A stretch of DNA of 64,000 nucleotides from Beverwykella pulmonaria (taxonomy: Eukaryota > Ascomycota > Dothideomycetes > Pleosporales > Melanommataceae), in the NCBI GenBank assembly GCA_001599595.1, contig BCHH01000003.1, positions 262,847 through 326,846 of the forward strand. The letters are read 5' to 3'. Of this stretch, positions 8,694 to 19,285 are shown one piece after another. The position numbers and the translations under genes are program-made. Under the pieces are notes generated by a model. The model saw only the letters and a list, made by a program, of their open reading frames with translations, was not told the DNA's origin and did not search any database. Every line of letters begins with the position of its first letter. The stretch's first letter is position 1.

Positions 8694-11600
8694 ATGTAAG
8701 CTCATATACTCGACACTCTCTAGAGGGGTTCAACTCACACCAAAAGGGCTCACAGCGAGCTGGCGACAGCGTTGGACGAATTTCAGCGGGTTCTATCACC
8801 AGATCAGACTGCCCAACTCGTCTCATTCTCGAGCTATACGCCTACCGCAGATGACGTCGTGCGGCTGACAGAGCAAGTCATACAGGCAAACGCAAGTCGG
8901 AGAAGCCGCATCTTTGCTTCTAGACTCCAAGGACTCCTAGGCTCCATCCAGCAGTATTGTACCATCATCGACACATGCGCAGGTCCCAATCAGATAGCGG
9001 CACTGGTTTGGGGTAGTATCAAACTCGTTCTCTTGGTTCGTACTCCATGTTACCCCCATCCTATTCTAGTTTACATTTGCTTATTTGACAGGTTTCATCA
9101 AATTTCGCTGAGTATTTCGACAAGCTGTCGAAGCGGGTAGCTCAGCTCAGCAACTACTGTCCTCGTTTATCTGAATATGAAAAGCTTTTCCCCACATCAG
9201 CAAGGCTACAGCAAGCGATTTCCGAATTCTATGCTAATGTGGTGAGATTCTGCTCAAAGGCGCTTGGAGTAGTACAGGAGAAAGGTTAGATTGCAAACCC
9301 AGTTCGCAATCGTTCATAGTTTCTAATTCTGTACCTTGATAGGCATCAAACGATATTCAAAGTCAATATGGAAGTCATTCAAGGTGGAATTCAAGGATAT
9401 AGAGGAGAGCATTAGTGAAGCAAGAGATGAAGTTACCGAGGAGCTGCGACTGGCATCCGAACAGGAAGCACGAAATTTTCGCAACTTGTTAGCAGTAGAA
9501 ATGGAAGCGAGCAGAACTTTGCGCATAACACAAGTGGCAGATATACAAGAAAATAAGGATTTTCGATCGAAGCAGACGCTTGCAGTATGGCGGAGCGAAG
9601 CTCGACAGATTCAGAAGATTCTGAAAGAAGAAGGTAATTTGGTCGAGTTAAGCGAGAATGCATCCATTCGAGTATGAAACTAATCATATGGCTGTTATAG
9701 AGCGTAACAAGATCCGAATACTGCGATTTATTCCGGGCTATGACTATACGACTAGCCTTCACCGGGCACGGGCACCGCGTTGCGAAGGGACTTGCAGTTG
9801 GCTTCTCAACAGATCAGAGTTCCAAAACTGGATTGATCAGACAGACTCAAAGCACCTCTGGTGTTACGGAATTCGTACGGCACCCAGTCCTTGCCATGCT
9901 ACATACTGTGCTAACTTTTACTAACTTAAAGCTGGTTGTGGAAAAACTGTTCTTATGTATGTTCTCCATTGATCCCTGAGGGTGTCATAAGAATCTACAT
10001 CCTAAATAATGCTTTAGGGGATATATCATCGATCATCTAAAAAAAACATTTTCAGCTCAGCACGAGACGGTGGTCATCTACTATTTCTTTGATTCTTCTG
10101 AGAAGAAGTCATTGAAGGCGTCTACTTTTCTAAGATGTATTCTACATCAGACAATCAGACTTGAGGCCCTCCTCCCAGACTCCCAGCGGCGTTTAGAGTC
10201 ACTTTTTGTGGACCAAATTAGTCAATCAGAACCCGCCACCAGCGAACTCGAACAGCTCTTCTTGTACTTCTACGGGAAATTTAAGAAGGGGTTCCTTCTT
10301 ATTGACGGACTGGACGAAGCGGATAAGGCTGAACAGAGGAATGTTAAATCCTTCCTCAAAGAAGTACAAAAGTTGAATGGTGCTCGAATTCTTGCCCTCA
10401 CCCACGCAGCTATGGACATGTCAAAGATTTTCACCCGCTGTTTAGCGCTACATATTAGGCCAGAGGACCTCAAAAATGACATTGAAGTGTTTGTCCAATC
10501 GCAGATTGATAAGCATTCGCAGGAGGAACTGTCTGATTGTTCGCCTTTTGTGCTTGATATCATCAAGCACAAATTAGTATCTGACGCGGAAGGAATGTGA
10601 GTCACAAGTCACGGCCCCCGACGTGACATACTTCTACCTTTGGGCTAATTCTCGTTTAAGGTTCCTCTGGGTGGACCTACAATTGAAGGCTATTATAGAC
10701 GTCTGCGAGGAGGATGGGAACCCAAATAGAATTCCTGATCTTCTCGAGGCTCTCCCACGAAAGATTACAGATCTTTATAGCTTCTTATTAAAGAAACTTG
10801 CGAAAAGAGCTGATGACCAGGCCCAACGAGCAAAGAGGGCATTCCAGTGGGTTGTTTATAGCAAACGACCGCTAACTATTGGTGAACTAGAGGAAGCTGT
10901 ATGTGTTACTACGGACCAGAAATCATGGCGAAGCCCCTCTTCCAGGCTTGACATATCGAGACTTGCCAGGCTGTGTGGGAACCTCGTCAATTATGATGAG
11001 ACTAGCAAAACCGTATCACTGGCTCATCATACTGTTGAATCTTTTCTGCTAGATTGTTCAGGCAGACGAGAAGTTGCCCGCTTTGCTATCGAAGAAACCA
11101 GAACAGAGCAGTATTTGGCAGACATTTGCTTTACGTATCTGTCTTTCACAGATTTCCATAAAGCACTTACGCGGACCTCTGACACAACACATCTTCATGT
11201 CATGAATCGCCCTACGGTCCTGCTAGGAAGCGTGACTCCTGGTTTCATTCGGCCATGGGCATTGAATACTGTTAGAGGCCGGCGAAGCAGGAAGGCAGAT
11301 CAACCTGTTGACCTGGTCAATGTTTTGAGAACTGAACTGAGCGCCCGTCAATCAAAAAGGGTGGACCCTACTTTCCAGATCCTTGAATACTGTACGAGCT
11401 ACTGGCACAGCCACAGCCGTTACATTGCGCTGCAAGATGCAACGCGTCTTACAATTGTAGAAAACTTCGTACGCGGAACGCATCTACCAAAGGAATGGAT
11501 GCCATGGAGCTGCATTGAAAACGAGGTATCCTTGCCTTTCTGGAATATGTTCTTCTGGGCTGTAGGAAACGGCCATAGAGTTGTTTTTTGTGTTTGGCAA

Positions 11601-13807
11601 AATATTGTCACGATGCAAGAATCTAGCTACTGGGAGGACCTTTGGCGGGAGGAAGGCCAAAGAATGTTCGTTTCAGCGTGTAAAACAGCCAACATCGACC
11701 AGCTAGAGATCATTTTAGATGCCAAAAGAAGAGATGATCGTGTGGTGAGACCATTTCAAGGCGAAATTAGTCGCGAATTAGTGACAGTCTGTCACTTAGG
11801 ACATGATGAAGTTATAGAGAGGCTGCTTCAAGAGAAGGTCGATGTCAATGCAGCAGCAGTAGAAAGTGGTGGAAGAACAGCACTCCAGGCAGCGGCAGGA
11901 GGGGGGCATCTTGCAGTGGTTGAGCGGCTGCTTCAAGAGAAGGCCGACGTCAATGCAGAAGCAGCAAGACATAATGGAAGAACAGCGCTCCAGGCAGCGG
12001 CAGGAGGAGGACATCTTTCAGTGGTTGAGAGGCTGCTTCAAGAAAATGCCGATGTCAATGCAACAGCAGATGCAAAAAGTGGTGGAAGAACAGCACTCCA
12101 GGCAGCGGCAGGAGGAGGACATTTTGCAGTGGTTGAGCGGCTGCTTCAAGAGAAGGCCNNNNNNNNNNNNNNNNNNNNNNNNNNNNNNNNNNNNNNNNNN
12201 NNNNNNNNNNNNNNNNNNNNNNNNNNNNNNNNNNNNNNNNNNNNNNNNNNNNNNNNNNNNNNNNNNNNNNNNNNNNNNNNNNNNNNNNNNNNNNNNNNNN
12301 NNNNNNNNNNNNNNNNNNNNNNNNNNNNNNNNNNNNNNNNNNNNNNNNNNNNNNNNNNNNNNNNNNNNNNNNNNNNNNNNNNNNNNNNNNNNNNNNNNNN
12401 NNNNNNNNNNNNNNNNNNNNNNNNNNNNNNNNNNNNNNNNNNNNNNNNNNNNNNNNNNNNNNNNNNNNNNNNNNNNNNNNNNNNNNNNNNNNNNNNNNNN
12501 NNNNNNNNNNNNNNNNNNNNNNNNNNNNNNNNNNNNNNNNNNNNNNNNNNNNAGAAAGTGGTGGAAGAACAGCACTCCAGGCAGCGGCAGGAGGAGGACA
12601 TCTCGCAGTGGTTGAGCGATTGCTTCAAGAGAAGGCCGATGTTAATGCAGCAGCAGCAGGACATCATGGAAGAACAGCGCTCCAGGCGGCGGCAGAAAGG
12701 GGACATTTTGCAGTAGTTGAGCGACTACTTCAAGGGAAGGCCGATGTCAATGCAACAGCAGCAGCAGAAAGTGGTGGAAGAACAGCACTCCGGGCAGCGG
12801 CAGAAGGAGGACATCTTGCAGTAGTTGAGCGGCTGCTTCAAGAGAAGGCTGACGTCAATGCGGCAGCAGCAAGATATAATGGAAGAACAGTGCTCCAGGC
12901 AGCGGCAGAAGGGGGTCATTTGGCAGTAGTTGAGCAACTACTTCAAGGGAAGGCTGATGTCAATACAGCAGCAGCAGAAAGTGGTGGAAGAACAGCACTC
13001 CAGGCAGCGGCAGGAGGGGGGCATCTTGCAGTAGTTGAGCGGCTGATTCAAGAAAAGGCCGACGTCAATGCAGAAGCAGCAAGATATAATGGAAGAACAG
13101 CACTCCAGGCAGCGGCAGGAGGTGGACATCTTGCAGCGGTTGAGCGGCTGCTTCAAGAAAAGGCTAATGTCAATGCGACGGCAGCAGCAGGCAGTGATGG
13201 AAGAACAGCACTCCAGGCAGCGGCAGAAGGAGGACATCTCGCAGTGGTTGAGCGGTTGCTTCAAGAGAAGGCCGATGTCAATGCAGCAGCAGGACATCAT
13301 GGAAGAACAACACTCCAGGCAGCGGTAGAAGGAGGACATCTTGCAGTGGTTGAGCGGCTGCTTCAAGAAAACGCCGACGTCAATGCAGCAGCAGCAAGAT
13401 ATGATGGAAGAACAGCACTCCAGGCAGCGGCAGGAGGAGGACATCTTGCAGTGGTTGAGCGGCTGCTTCAAGAAAAGGCTAATGTCAATGCGGCGGCGGC
13501 AGCAGGCAGTGATGGAAGAACAGCACTCCAGGCAGCGGCAGAAGGAGGACATCTCGCAGTGGTTGAGCGGTTGCTTCAAGAGAAGGCCGACATCAATGCA
13601 GAAGCAGCAAGATATAATGGAAGAACAGCGCTCCAGGCAGCAGCAGAAGGGGACCATCTTGCAGTGGTTGAGTGGCTGCTTCAAGAGAAGGCCGACGTCA
13701 ATGCAGCAGCAGCAAGATATAATGGAAGAACAGCACTCCAAGCAGCGGTTGAAGGAGGATATAAAACGGTTATAAAACGTCTTCGTGAAGCGGGTGCTGT
13801 AGAGTAA
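8694..13807 (+). CDS. NACHT-ankyrin STAND (NLR-like) protein
   Basis: Multi-exon gene. The exons I can place are 8747-9035, 9092-9284, 9343-9633, 9701-9874, 9932-9956, 10018-10596 and 10661-13807; each join keeps frame. The start is probably an ATG split by an intron (AT at 8694-8695, intron 8696-8746), but an earlier exon is possible. The N-terminal domain (LSPDQTAQL ... NQIAALVWGSIKLVLLV ... NFAEYFDKL) matches the DUF7708-type effector-side domain of fungal NLRs. The NACHT NTPase follows, with Walker A GIPGCGKT (assembled across an intron) and Walker B GFLLIDGLDE, then a winged-helix segment (SKRPLTIGELEEAV, LAHHTVESFLL). The C-terminus is an array of highly similar ankyrin repeats. Proteins of this design act in fungal non-self recognition or programmed death by nucleotide-dependent oligomerisation; ligand and output here are unknown. 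The frame is open except for an N-run (12159-12552). Confidence 0.85.
11785..13800 (+). repeat. Tandem ankyrin-coding repeats, about 99-105 bp per unit
   Basis: At least 15 copies of a 33-35 residue ankyrin unit are visible (three before the gap, twelve after), with the frame GRTALQAAA.GGHLAVVERLLQ and EKADVNA. Units are nearly identical in DNA. Differences concentrate in the two to four residues before GRTALQ: ESG, RHN, KSG, then after the gap ESG, GHH, ESG, RYN, ESG, RYN, GSD, GHH, RYD, GSD, RYN, RYN. The last unit decays (GYKTVIKRLREAGAVE) and acts as a cap. This is the pattern of concerted evolution with a variable binding surface. Confidence 0.9.
12159..12552. other. Assembly gap (394 N)
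   Basis: A run of N inside the ankyrin array. The reading frame before the gap and the frame after it differ by one base, so the real length is probably congruent to 2 modulo 3 (for example 395), or the array was misassembled. Roughly four repeat units would fit. Confidence 0.95.
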
Positions 13808-14426
13808 GGCTTAATTATTCGGGCATACGTTTTGACCACTCCTTGAACAGTACTGGAACCGATCGTTATATTTAATAGGTACGTTATTTTAGCTTTACGA
13901 ATGTGACACGAATTGGTTCTCTGTTTGTAGTTGCAAGGGTTTTCTGATGGGGGACAATGATCATATGGCGACTGCGTTGTTCTAGGAGGGATCAAATCAG
14001 AGTAGCTTATAAGCCGTTTGACCTTGATCAGCTAGCTATATCAGGAAGAGCTGAAACCGTTACAGTAGTTAAGGAGGGTTTCTTTTAATAGCTTTACATG
14101 AAAGAGAGCTCTTAACGTAAGCATAATTATACAACTGGGTATTTAGCAACTTGGTAAATGGAAACTTCTAAACTGTTTATGCAAGTGCAAGGTTAATAGA
14201 GTTAGAACTACATATTCAACATTAAGATTAAAAATTTCCCCTCTTCCAGTCTTATGGGACCGCATGAGCATTACGATCATGCCAAAACCCCAATTTCCAT
14301 CAATTTTCCAAACCTCTAGCTCTTGAACAGCAGTAACAGGTAAGGCAAAGCCTTCAATCTGTTCAAATATATAATTATCGTTAACAACTATTAGGGAATC
14401 GCTGTAGCTTGCAGCAGAGTGTTCAA
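13808..14426. other. Intergenic, 3' flank of the NACHT gene
   Basis: AT-rich spacer of about 0.6 kb. No open frame of note and no recognised element. Confidence 0.4.
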
Positions 14427-14552
14427 CGTAAGCAGGGTTGCGCTCTTAGAAGGGTACGAAGATGTGTATTGTGTGTGATGTATTGATGATATATCTTTAG
14501 TAAGGTAGATCAGCTAAACTAGCTAATCAGCACTGCTATTGTTCTGCTTACA
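14427..14552 (+). mobile_element. Solo LTR-like repeat, copy 2
   Basis: Begins CGTAAGCAGGGTTG and ends CTGCTTACA, with GTACGAAGATGTGTATTGTGTG inside in two pieces shared with the other copies. It is the most diverged in its middle part. No clear target duplication. Confidence 0.5.
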
Positions 14553-15511
14553 TCTAAACTGTGGAAGAAAAGGTCAATCTGGCATCATCCGTCAATCTAA
14601 GGACTGCGTACTCCGCATCACAAAGAGAGAAGATTCATGCTTCATATCATATAAGAAAACAGATGTATGAGACACTTCGAGAAAGTTGTCGGACAATATA
14701 CATATATATCACGTGAATATGGTCGTAGCTTGCTTGCTACCGGGATACATCCGAGATGCCTTCGTATCGTGTGGCACGATATATACAATATTATCCGTCT
14801 TATCTTTTATCTCAAAAAAGGTGGATGATAGGTGATGAAAATCTACACCCACGGCCTATTACAAGGAAGAGCAACGAAACAATTCTTCGATCTGAGGTAC
14901 CTGGCGCTCCAGTACTTATAGCGGAGCTAGAACATCTTGGCAACTTGTGAGGGATACTTCTGTTCCGGGAGGTCTCCTGCGGAGGCCCCTCGGAGACCTA
15001 TCGGGCCGTGGGTCCATAGTTCACGTAACATACCATATATTTATTTCTCTGAATCCTCCGAATATCCTCAAGGATTCATCGCTTGTCTCTATATAAATGA
15101 ATTGAGCCTATTCGTCTGTAGTTCTGTTCCCTGCCACTGCTAGCCCCACACAAGTACTTCAAGCATACAACATACACACGTTCTATTGTTCTAGTTTGTT
15201 AACCACTTATGCCCTAGACAGTCAACATCAACCCAGGTCATTCGGCTGCTCTCATTGTAAACGGCCTGCTATCAGAGGATTAAGGCGCGGCAATACGTAC
15301 CGAGAATCTAAATGGTTAAATGATAAGGGAGATCTCAGCACAGACAGCTAAATGCTAAGATCTCTGGACTACGCCGCAATTACCACGGTAAAATGCATAA
15401 TTTATCTGTCTATCGCGCGCTCAACGGTGCTACCTCTGCTTCTGCTTCTTCCTTTACCACGTTAACTCTGAAATTTCTAATGATATGAGAATTAGAGACG
15501 TCGCGTTGACA
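14553..15511. other. Intergenic with a possible second LTR-like sequence
   Basis: At 14970-14977 and 14992-14999 the 8-mers AGGTCTCC and GGAGACCT form a hairpin. The segment from about 14961 (TGTTCCGGG) to about 15230 (CAGTCAACA) has TG..CA ends and a TATATAAAT box near 15090, which would suit an LTR. No target duplication or internal element was found, so this remains weak. The rest shows nothing. Confidence 0.25.
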
Positions 15512-16894
15512 ATGAAGCTGGGGACTGGACTCTTAGGGTTACCTCTAATCATCGTGAGGATAATTTTCGAACAGGTTTATAAATTGTTCTAGAAAGGCGA
15601 AACGGACGCTGATTCATGCTTCTAGATCTACCGTGATGACTTCAAGAGCTTCAAGCATCTTAGTCTGGTATCCAAAGATTGTCGACGTGAGTCCGAAAGG
15701 CTACTTTTCCGCACTCTAGCCATCGACTACAAAACAATTCTGGCGACTCGAGGAGATATACGCATGCTTAATAGGTTACAAGATGCTAGAAATACGGTCA
15801 TGGAGCATGTGCAACACATAAGAATCGGGCCATGGACAGATTACGACTACTATAATTATGCCATTGCTTCATTGATTGGCAATGTTGTGGCTAATGCGAC
15901 CAATTTGCGGTCTCTGAGCTGGATCTCAGCGCTCCCAATTCCATTTAAGACCCTCCAAGATCTCTATGAGATTGTGCCTGGAGCCCATTTGAACATCACC
16001 AATAGCGGGAAAAGAGGATTATATCCGCTTTCACGGCCCCTTCTCTCCTATCCTCAACTCCACACCCTGGACATAAAAGTTTACTACACACGTCTTTATA
16101 GAACTGGTTTAGTGTATAGCGAGCTTCAAATTCTCAAAGAGTGCTTGATTTACGGAGGCAGTGTCAAAATCCTGCGCCTTAGTACACTGGGCGCATGGCA
16201 AGCATATAACGTGGAGGATGGTCCAGGATTTGCATTGCAGCACTGGGAGGGTGTTACAATAGGTACCTTGAATTTTCATTGGCTAGACGAGGACCGCTTT
16301 CCGCCTCTCGAAGAATTGAAGCTTGGCTACCACCAGTATGATCTATCGCCTGAACAGTGTCGGATGTGGGCGGCATGTGCGGACTGGAACCAATTGAAAA
16401 AATTGGACCTTGGCACAGGGGCGCCAAGGTATCTTTTTGAATGCCTGACTGGAGCTGTGCCGCAGTTGAAAAGTCTTACTTTTGGCCTGTGGCCAGACTG
16501 CAACTCAGATCTTCGCACTTGGGAGTGTCGCGACGTTGCTATAGTTGCAAGATTCTTAGAACAGATAACCAATCTGGAGGAGCTGGACCTTGGCGCTGAC
16601 GACTACAATGACTTTAAGATCGCCATGCCCATTCTAATGGAGCAGTTGGGACATTCCCTAATCCGCCTACAAGTGGTTTGTGTCGGCAATTATTCAGTGA
16701 AATGGACTGCAGAGCAGTTTGTTGATTTACTAAAGAGATGTCCAAGGTTGACAGAGTTGAAAATGGAGCTTAAATGGCAGCGCGTAGAGGGTCAATGGGA
16801 AGACGCGACACTAACACCAGAGGCGAAGTACCAGTCCATCTCTATCACAAATAGGATTGTGCCTAACTATGACTACCTAGGGAGGGAGACCTAA
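15512..16894 (+). CDS. F-box protein with leucine-rich C-terminal region
   Basis: Exon 1 (15512-15574) and exon 2 (15626-16894) join over a 51-nt intron (GTTTAT...TTCTAG) to give 443 residues. The N-terminal F-box spans the junction: LLGLPLIIVRIIFEQ then IYRDDFKSFKHLSLVSKDCR and LLFRTL, the typical fungal LPxxIxxxIF...LSLVSKxxR pattern. The rest has spaced leucine-rich blocks (LKKLDLGTG, LEELDLGADD, LTELKMELKW) forming an irregular LRR fold. Such proteins are substrate adaptors of SCF ubiquitin ligases; the target is unknown. The 3' end lies directly against a HET-domain relic on the other strand. Confidence 0.78.
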
Positions 16895-16915
16895 GAGGAT
16901 GACTACTTCAAGGTA

Positions 16916-17287
16916 CAAATCTATTGCGTCAACCCAGTTAGCGACACGACCAAACTTATGCCTAATATATTTCAGGGCATCCACACAGCTTTGCGTCACC
17001 TTAACAGTGTGATCTCCGCAATGAACAATTTGAAGAGGGCCCTCATCTTCTGAACTTCTTTCTTCATCCTATACGTAGGACAGCGCTATGTATTTGGGAG
17101 AGTCCGATAAGGACACTACCCGTAGTTGCCCTCGAATAGGTGCATTCATATGGTCAAGTTCCCATTTGGAAACTGGTACCATCTCAAAGAGACGAATCTT
17201 CCGGGAAGCGTCATGGAGTTGAATTTGGCTGTACATATTTGCAAAGGAAATATCGTGAAAATTGATATTCGAACTGCTGAGGATCAT
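16916..17287 (-). pseudogene. HET-domain (heterokaryon incompatibility) gene relic
   Basis: Minus-strand translation shows the start of a HET domain: IRLFEMVP, IRGQLRVVSLSDSPKYIALSYV (read in two parts), then an in-frame TAG at 17069-17071, then HTVKVTQSCVDALKYIRHKFG and WVDAI. These are consecutive landmarks of the family (ALSYVWG ... ALRxLR ... WVDAICIDQ). The W of SYVWG is where the TAG falls, compatible with TGG-to-TAG. After WVDAI the similarity ends about 20 nt from the F-box stop codon. Only the first third of the domain remains, so the gene is dead. Confidence 0.72.
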
Positions 17288-17764
17288 TGCAAGGGTGCGT
17301 TGTCGCCACACAATTGTGCAGATGCTTCTCACGACTTCGGTGCTTCCCAATAATGGTTGAAGAAAGTACCAGACGGAATGTCGAGATCAATGCAGGAGGC
17401 TTGCAGGAGAAAAGGCGGAAGGCTAAATTATTTATCGTGTCGGCTCAGCCTTCTGCCTTCTGCCTTCTCAGCCCACAGCCTGAGGTTCTCACACTAAACC
17501 GCAAGAGGTCTCTTCTCCAAAAGGCACGAGAATTGGAGGTCAAACATGGGGTTAATGGATGGAAGGCGATGTGCAAAGGTCTGTTTTGTAAAGTTGGGGG
17601 AGGAGCAATGGATCTTGATGAACCTTGGATCTCCGTATCAGCAACGCCATCACATTTCGGGATTAGCGCCACCTCCTGCTACGAAGTCAGAACCATGGAT
17701 CACCGCAGAAACTAGATGTGGAAGGCGTAACAATATTGTATTTATGCAAAAATGTCAATCAGGT
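17288..17764. other. Intergenic, no gene recognised
   Basis: Short overlapping open frames only. The segment TCTGCCTTCTGCCTTCT near 17450 is a short direct repeat. Confidence 0.4.
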
Positions 17765-19285
17765 TCAAGGAAACTGATCATCCTCCACGCTCCTACTCTC
17801 CGCATACCTCCGCACCACATCGCCCAACTTCTGCCTCCCCTCCTTCCTCTCAAAGACCTGCGCATGATCACATGTCGGAAACCAGATCGTCTCCAGTCCA
17901 TGCCCAATCCACTCTCTGTCCCTCCACTCTGTGTTCTCGCTTTTCAGATCCACGCCCGCAAGGTATTTCCCCACCATATACGGATCAATAATCTGATCTC
18001 GCCCACCGAGGGAGACAGTAACGTCGCGCCCTCGGATGTCATCTTTCCAGAGGATGTTCTGCGCCCAGAAGAAGTGTCGTGCCAGGGTGTGCGCGACCAT
18101 CATGTCAGTGCAGGCGAAGTAGTAGAGTTGGTGCTCATTTGCGCCGCGTGGAGTACGGGCTGTGAAATTGTATGCTACATCAGGGAGGTGTAGCAGGAAT
18201 GTCACCGGGTCGATAAAGAGCATTGGACCGATCTTGGCAGCTGTAGAAGGGGTTTGTAAAAGATGCGTTGTGATGACAGAGCCGTAGGAGTGCGAGGCGA
18301 GCACAACTTTGTTCCAGCCGTGGTACTCTAGTATAATGTTAATCTGTCGACAGATCTCGTCGCGGTCTAGGACTGGTCCTGTAATTCGGAAACTTATGGG
18401 CATTATCTCGATGGCTATAATGCCAACGTCGCCGTCCTCGGGACCGCGAGGGTCGTGCTTGTTGATCTCGGCCAAAAATTGGGCATACGAGTATAGACCC
18501 ATGGATATGCCGTGAATGAAGAGAACTGGTAGCCTTGATTTCGATGTGTGGGGGCGGTGCCAGTAGCTCAGGTCTGGGGCGAGAGAGCGACGGCGCGTGA
18601 AGAGGGTGCATATGCGGAACGGGAAGACAGAAAACCAGGAGCGCAATGGCGTGCGATACAGTCTGAAGCCACTGTAGAAAAGGTAGGCGGCCGTGAGAGT
18701 ATCCACGAGTCCAACTATCATGTACCAGCAAAACGGTCGATGCAGCATCTTGACATTATCCACTGTAAGCCTCAGGGCTTTCGCGCTCCCTCTTCCCGGC
18801 TCAATGTCGCGTCCCAGCAGGGTCTGGACGCCATCCACGTATTCCTCCAGCTCATGCTCTTCCTCCTCCAGCTCTACGCCCTTGAGATCTGCATCTCCGC
18901 GATTCAGGAATGCCCAGCGATAAAAGTCCTTCACATTGTCCCTCCGCACGTCCTTGGGCTTTGCACCGAGTAGCCACCTGGACACATAGTACTCTGGGTT
19001 TGGGATTTTATCCCAGCTCTTCCAAAACAGCTCTTTGCGCTCTTCGCTAGGGAGCGGTGCGGGGTGGGTGGCGGCCGCCTGGAGGGCGCGTTTGCGGGGC
19101 AAATACACGAGCAACCAGAAGCCTGCTTCCAGGGTGCAGTATCCGAGTAGAGCCTGACCAGCGCGCGAGGTGGGAGGGTCGGCGATGCTGAAGGCGCAAT
19201 AGAAAATGCTCAGCGGGGTGACGGCGCGTAGAGCAAAGATACTAGCCCTGATGAAGAGGTATTCGGGGAGCGAGGTCCCAATCAT
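17765..19285 (-). CDS. Membrane-associated alpha/beta hydrolase
   Basis: A single-exon frame of 506 residues from the ATG at 19285. Hydrophobic segments lie near residues 10-35, 43-60 and about 190-215, so the N-terminal half is probably membrane bound. The C-terminal half is an alpha/beta hydrolase: LPVLFIHGISMGLYSY (oxyanion HG), nucleophile elbow ASHSYGS, acidic residue in SLGGRDQIID and histidine in PTCDHAQVF. It matches a conserved fungal family of uncharacterised hydrolases with an N-terminal membrane part. Likely lipid or ester substrate; not known. Confidence 0.8.
   Translation of the reverse strand: MIGTSLPEYLFIRASIFALRAVTPLSIFYCAFSIADPPTSRAGQALLGYCTLEAGFWLLVYLPRKRALQAAATHPAPLPSEERKELFWKSWDKIPNPEYYVSRWLLGAKPKDVRRDNVKDFYRWAFLNRGDADLKGVELEEEEHELEEYVDGVQTLLGRDIEPGRGSAKALRLTVDNVKMLHRPFCWYMIVGLVDTLTAAYLFYSGFRLYRTPLRSWFSVFPFRICTLFTRRRSLAPDLSYWHRPHTSKSRLPVLFIHGISMGLYSYAQFLAEINKHDPRGPEDGDVGIIAIEIMPISFRITGPVLDRDEICRQINIILEYHGWNKVVLASHSYGSVITTHLLQTPSTAAKIGPMLFIDPVTFLLHLPDVAYNFTARTPRGANEHQLYYFACTDMMVAHTLARHFFWAQNILWKDDIRGRDVTVSLGGRDQIIDPYMVGKYLAGVDLKSENTEWRDREWIGHGLETIWFPTCDHAQVFERKEGRQKLGDVVRRYAESRSVEDDQFP

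Noticed and set aside
12938..13741. Long minus-strand frame rich in Cys (CRCLECCSS repeated)
   Set aside because: It is the antisense shadow of the ankyrin-coding repeats; every unit repeats the same pattern and no start context or intron fits.
11866..13775. Plus-strand frames repeating EEQHSRQRQEE
   Set aside because: Another frame of the same ankyrin repeats; the true frame carries the ankyrin consensus.
11785..13800. Direct repeats resembling a CRISPR array
   Set aside because: Units are about 100 bp, contiguous, in frame and protein-coding, with no unique spacers; host is eukaryotic.
14961..15230. Second LTR family
   Set aside because: TG..CA ends and a hairpin are suggestive, but no target duplication or second copy in the window; kept only as a note in the intergenic entry.
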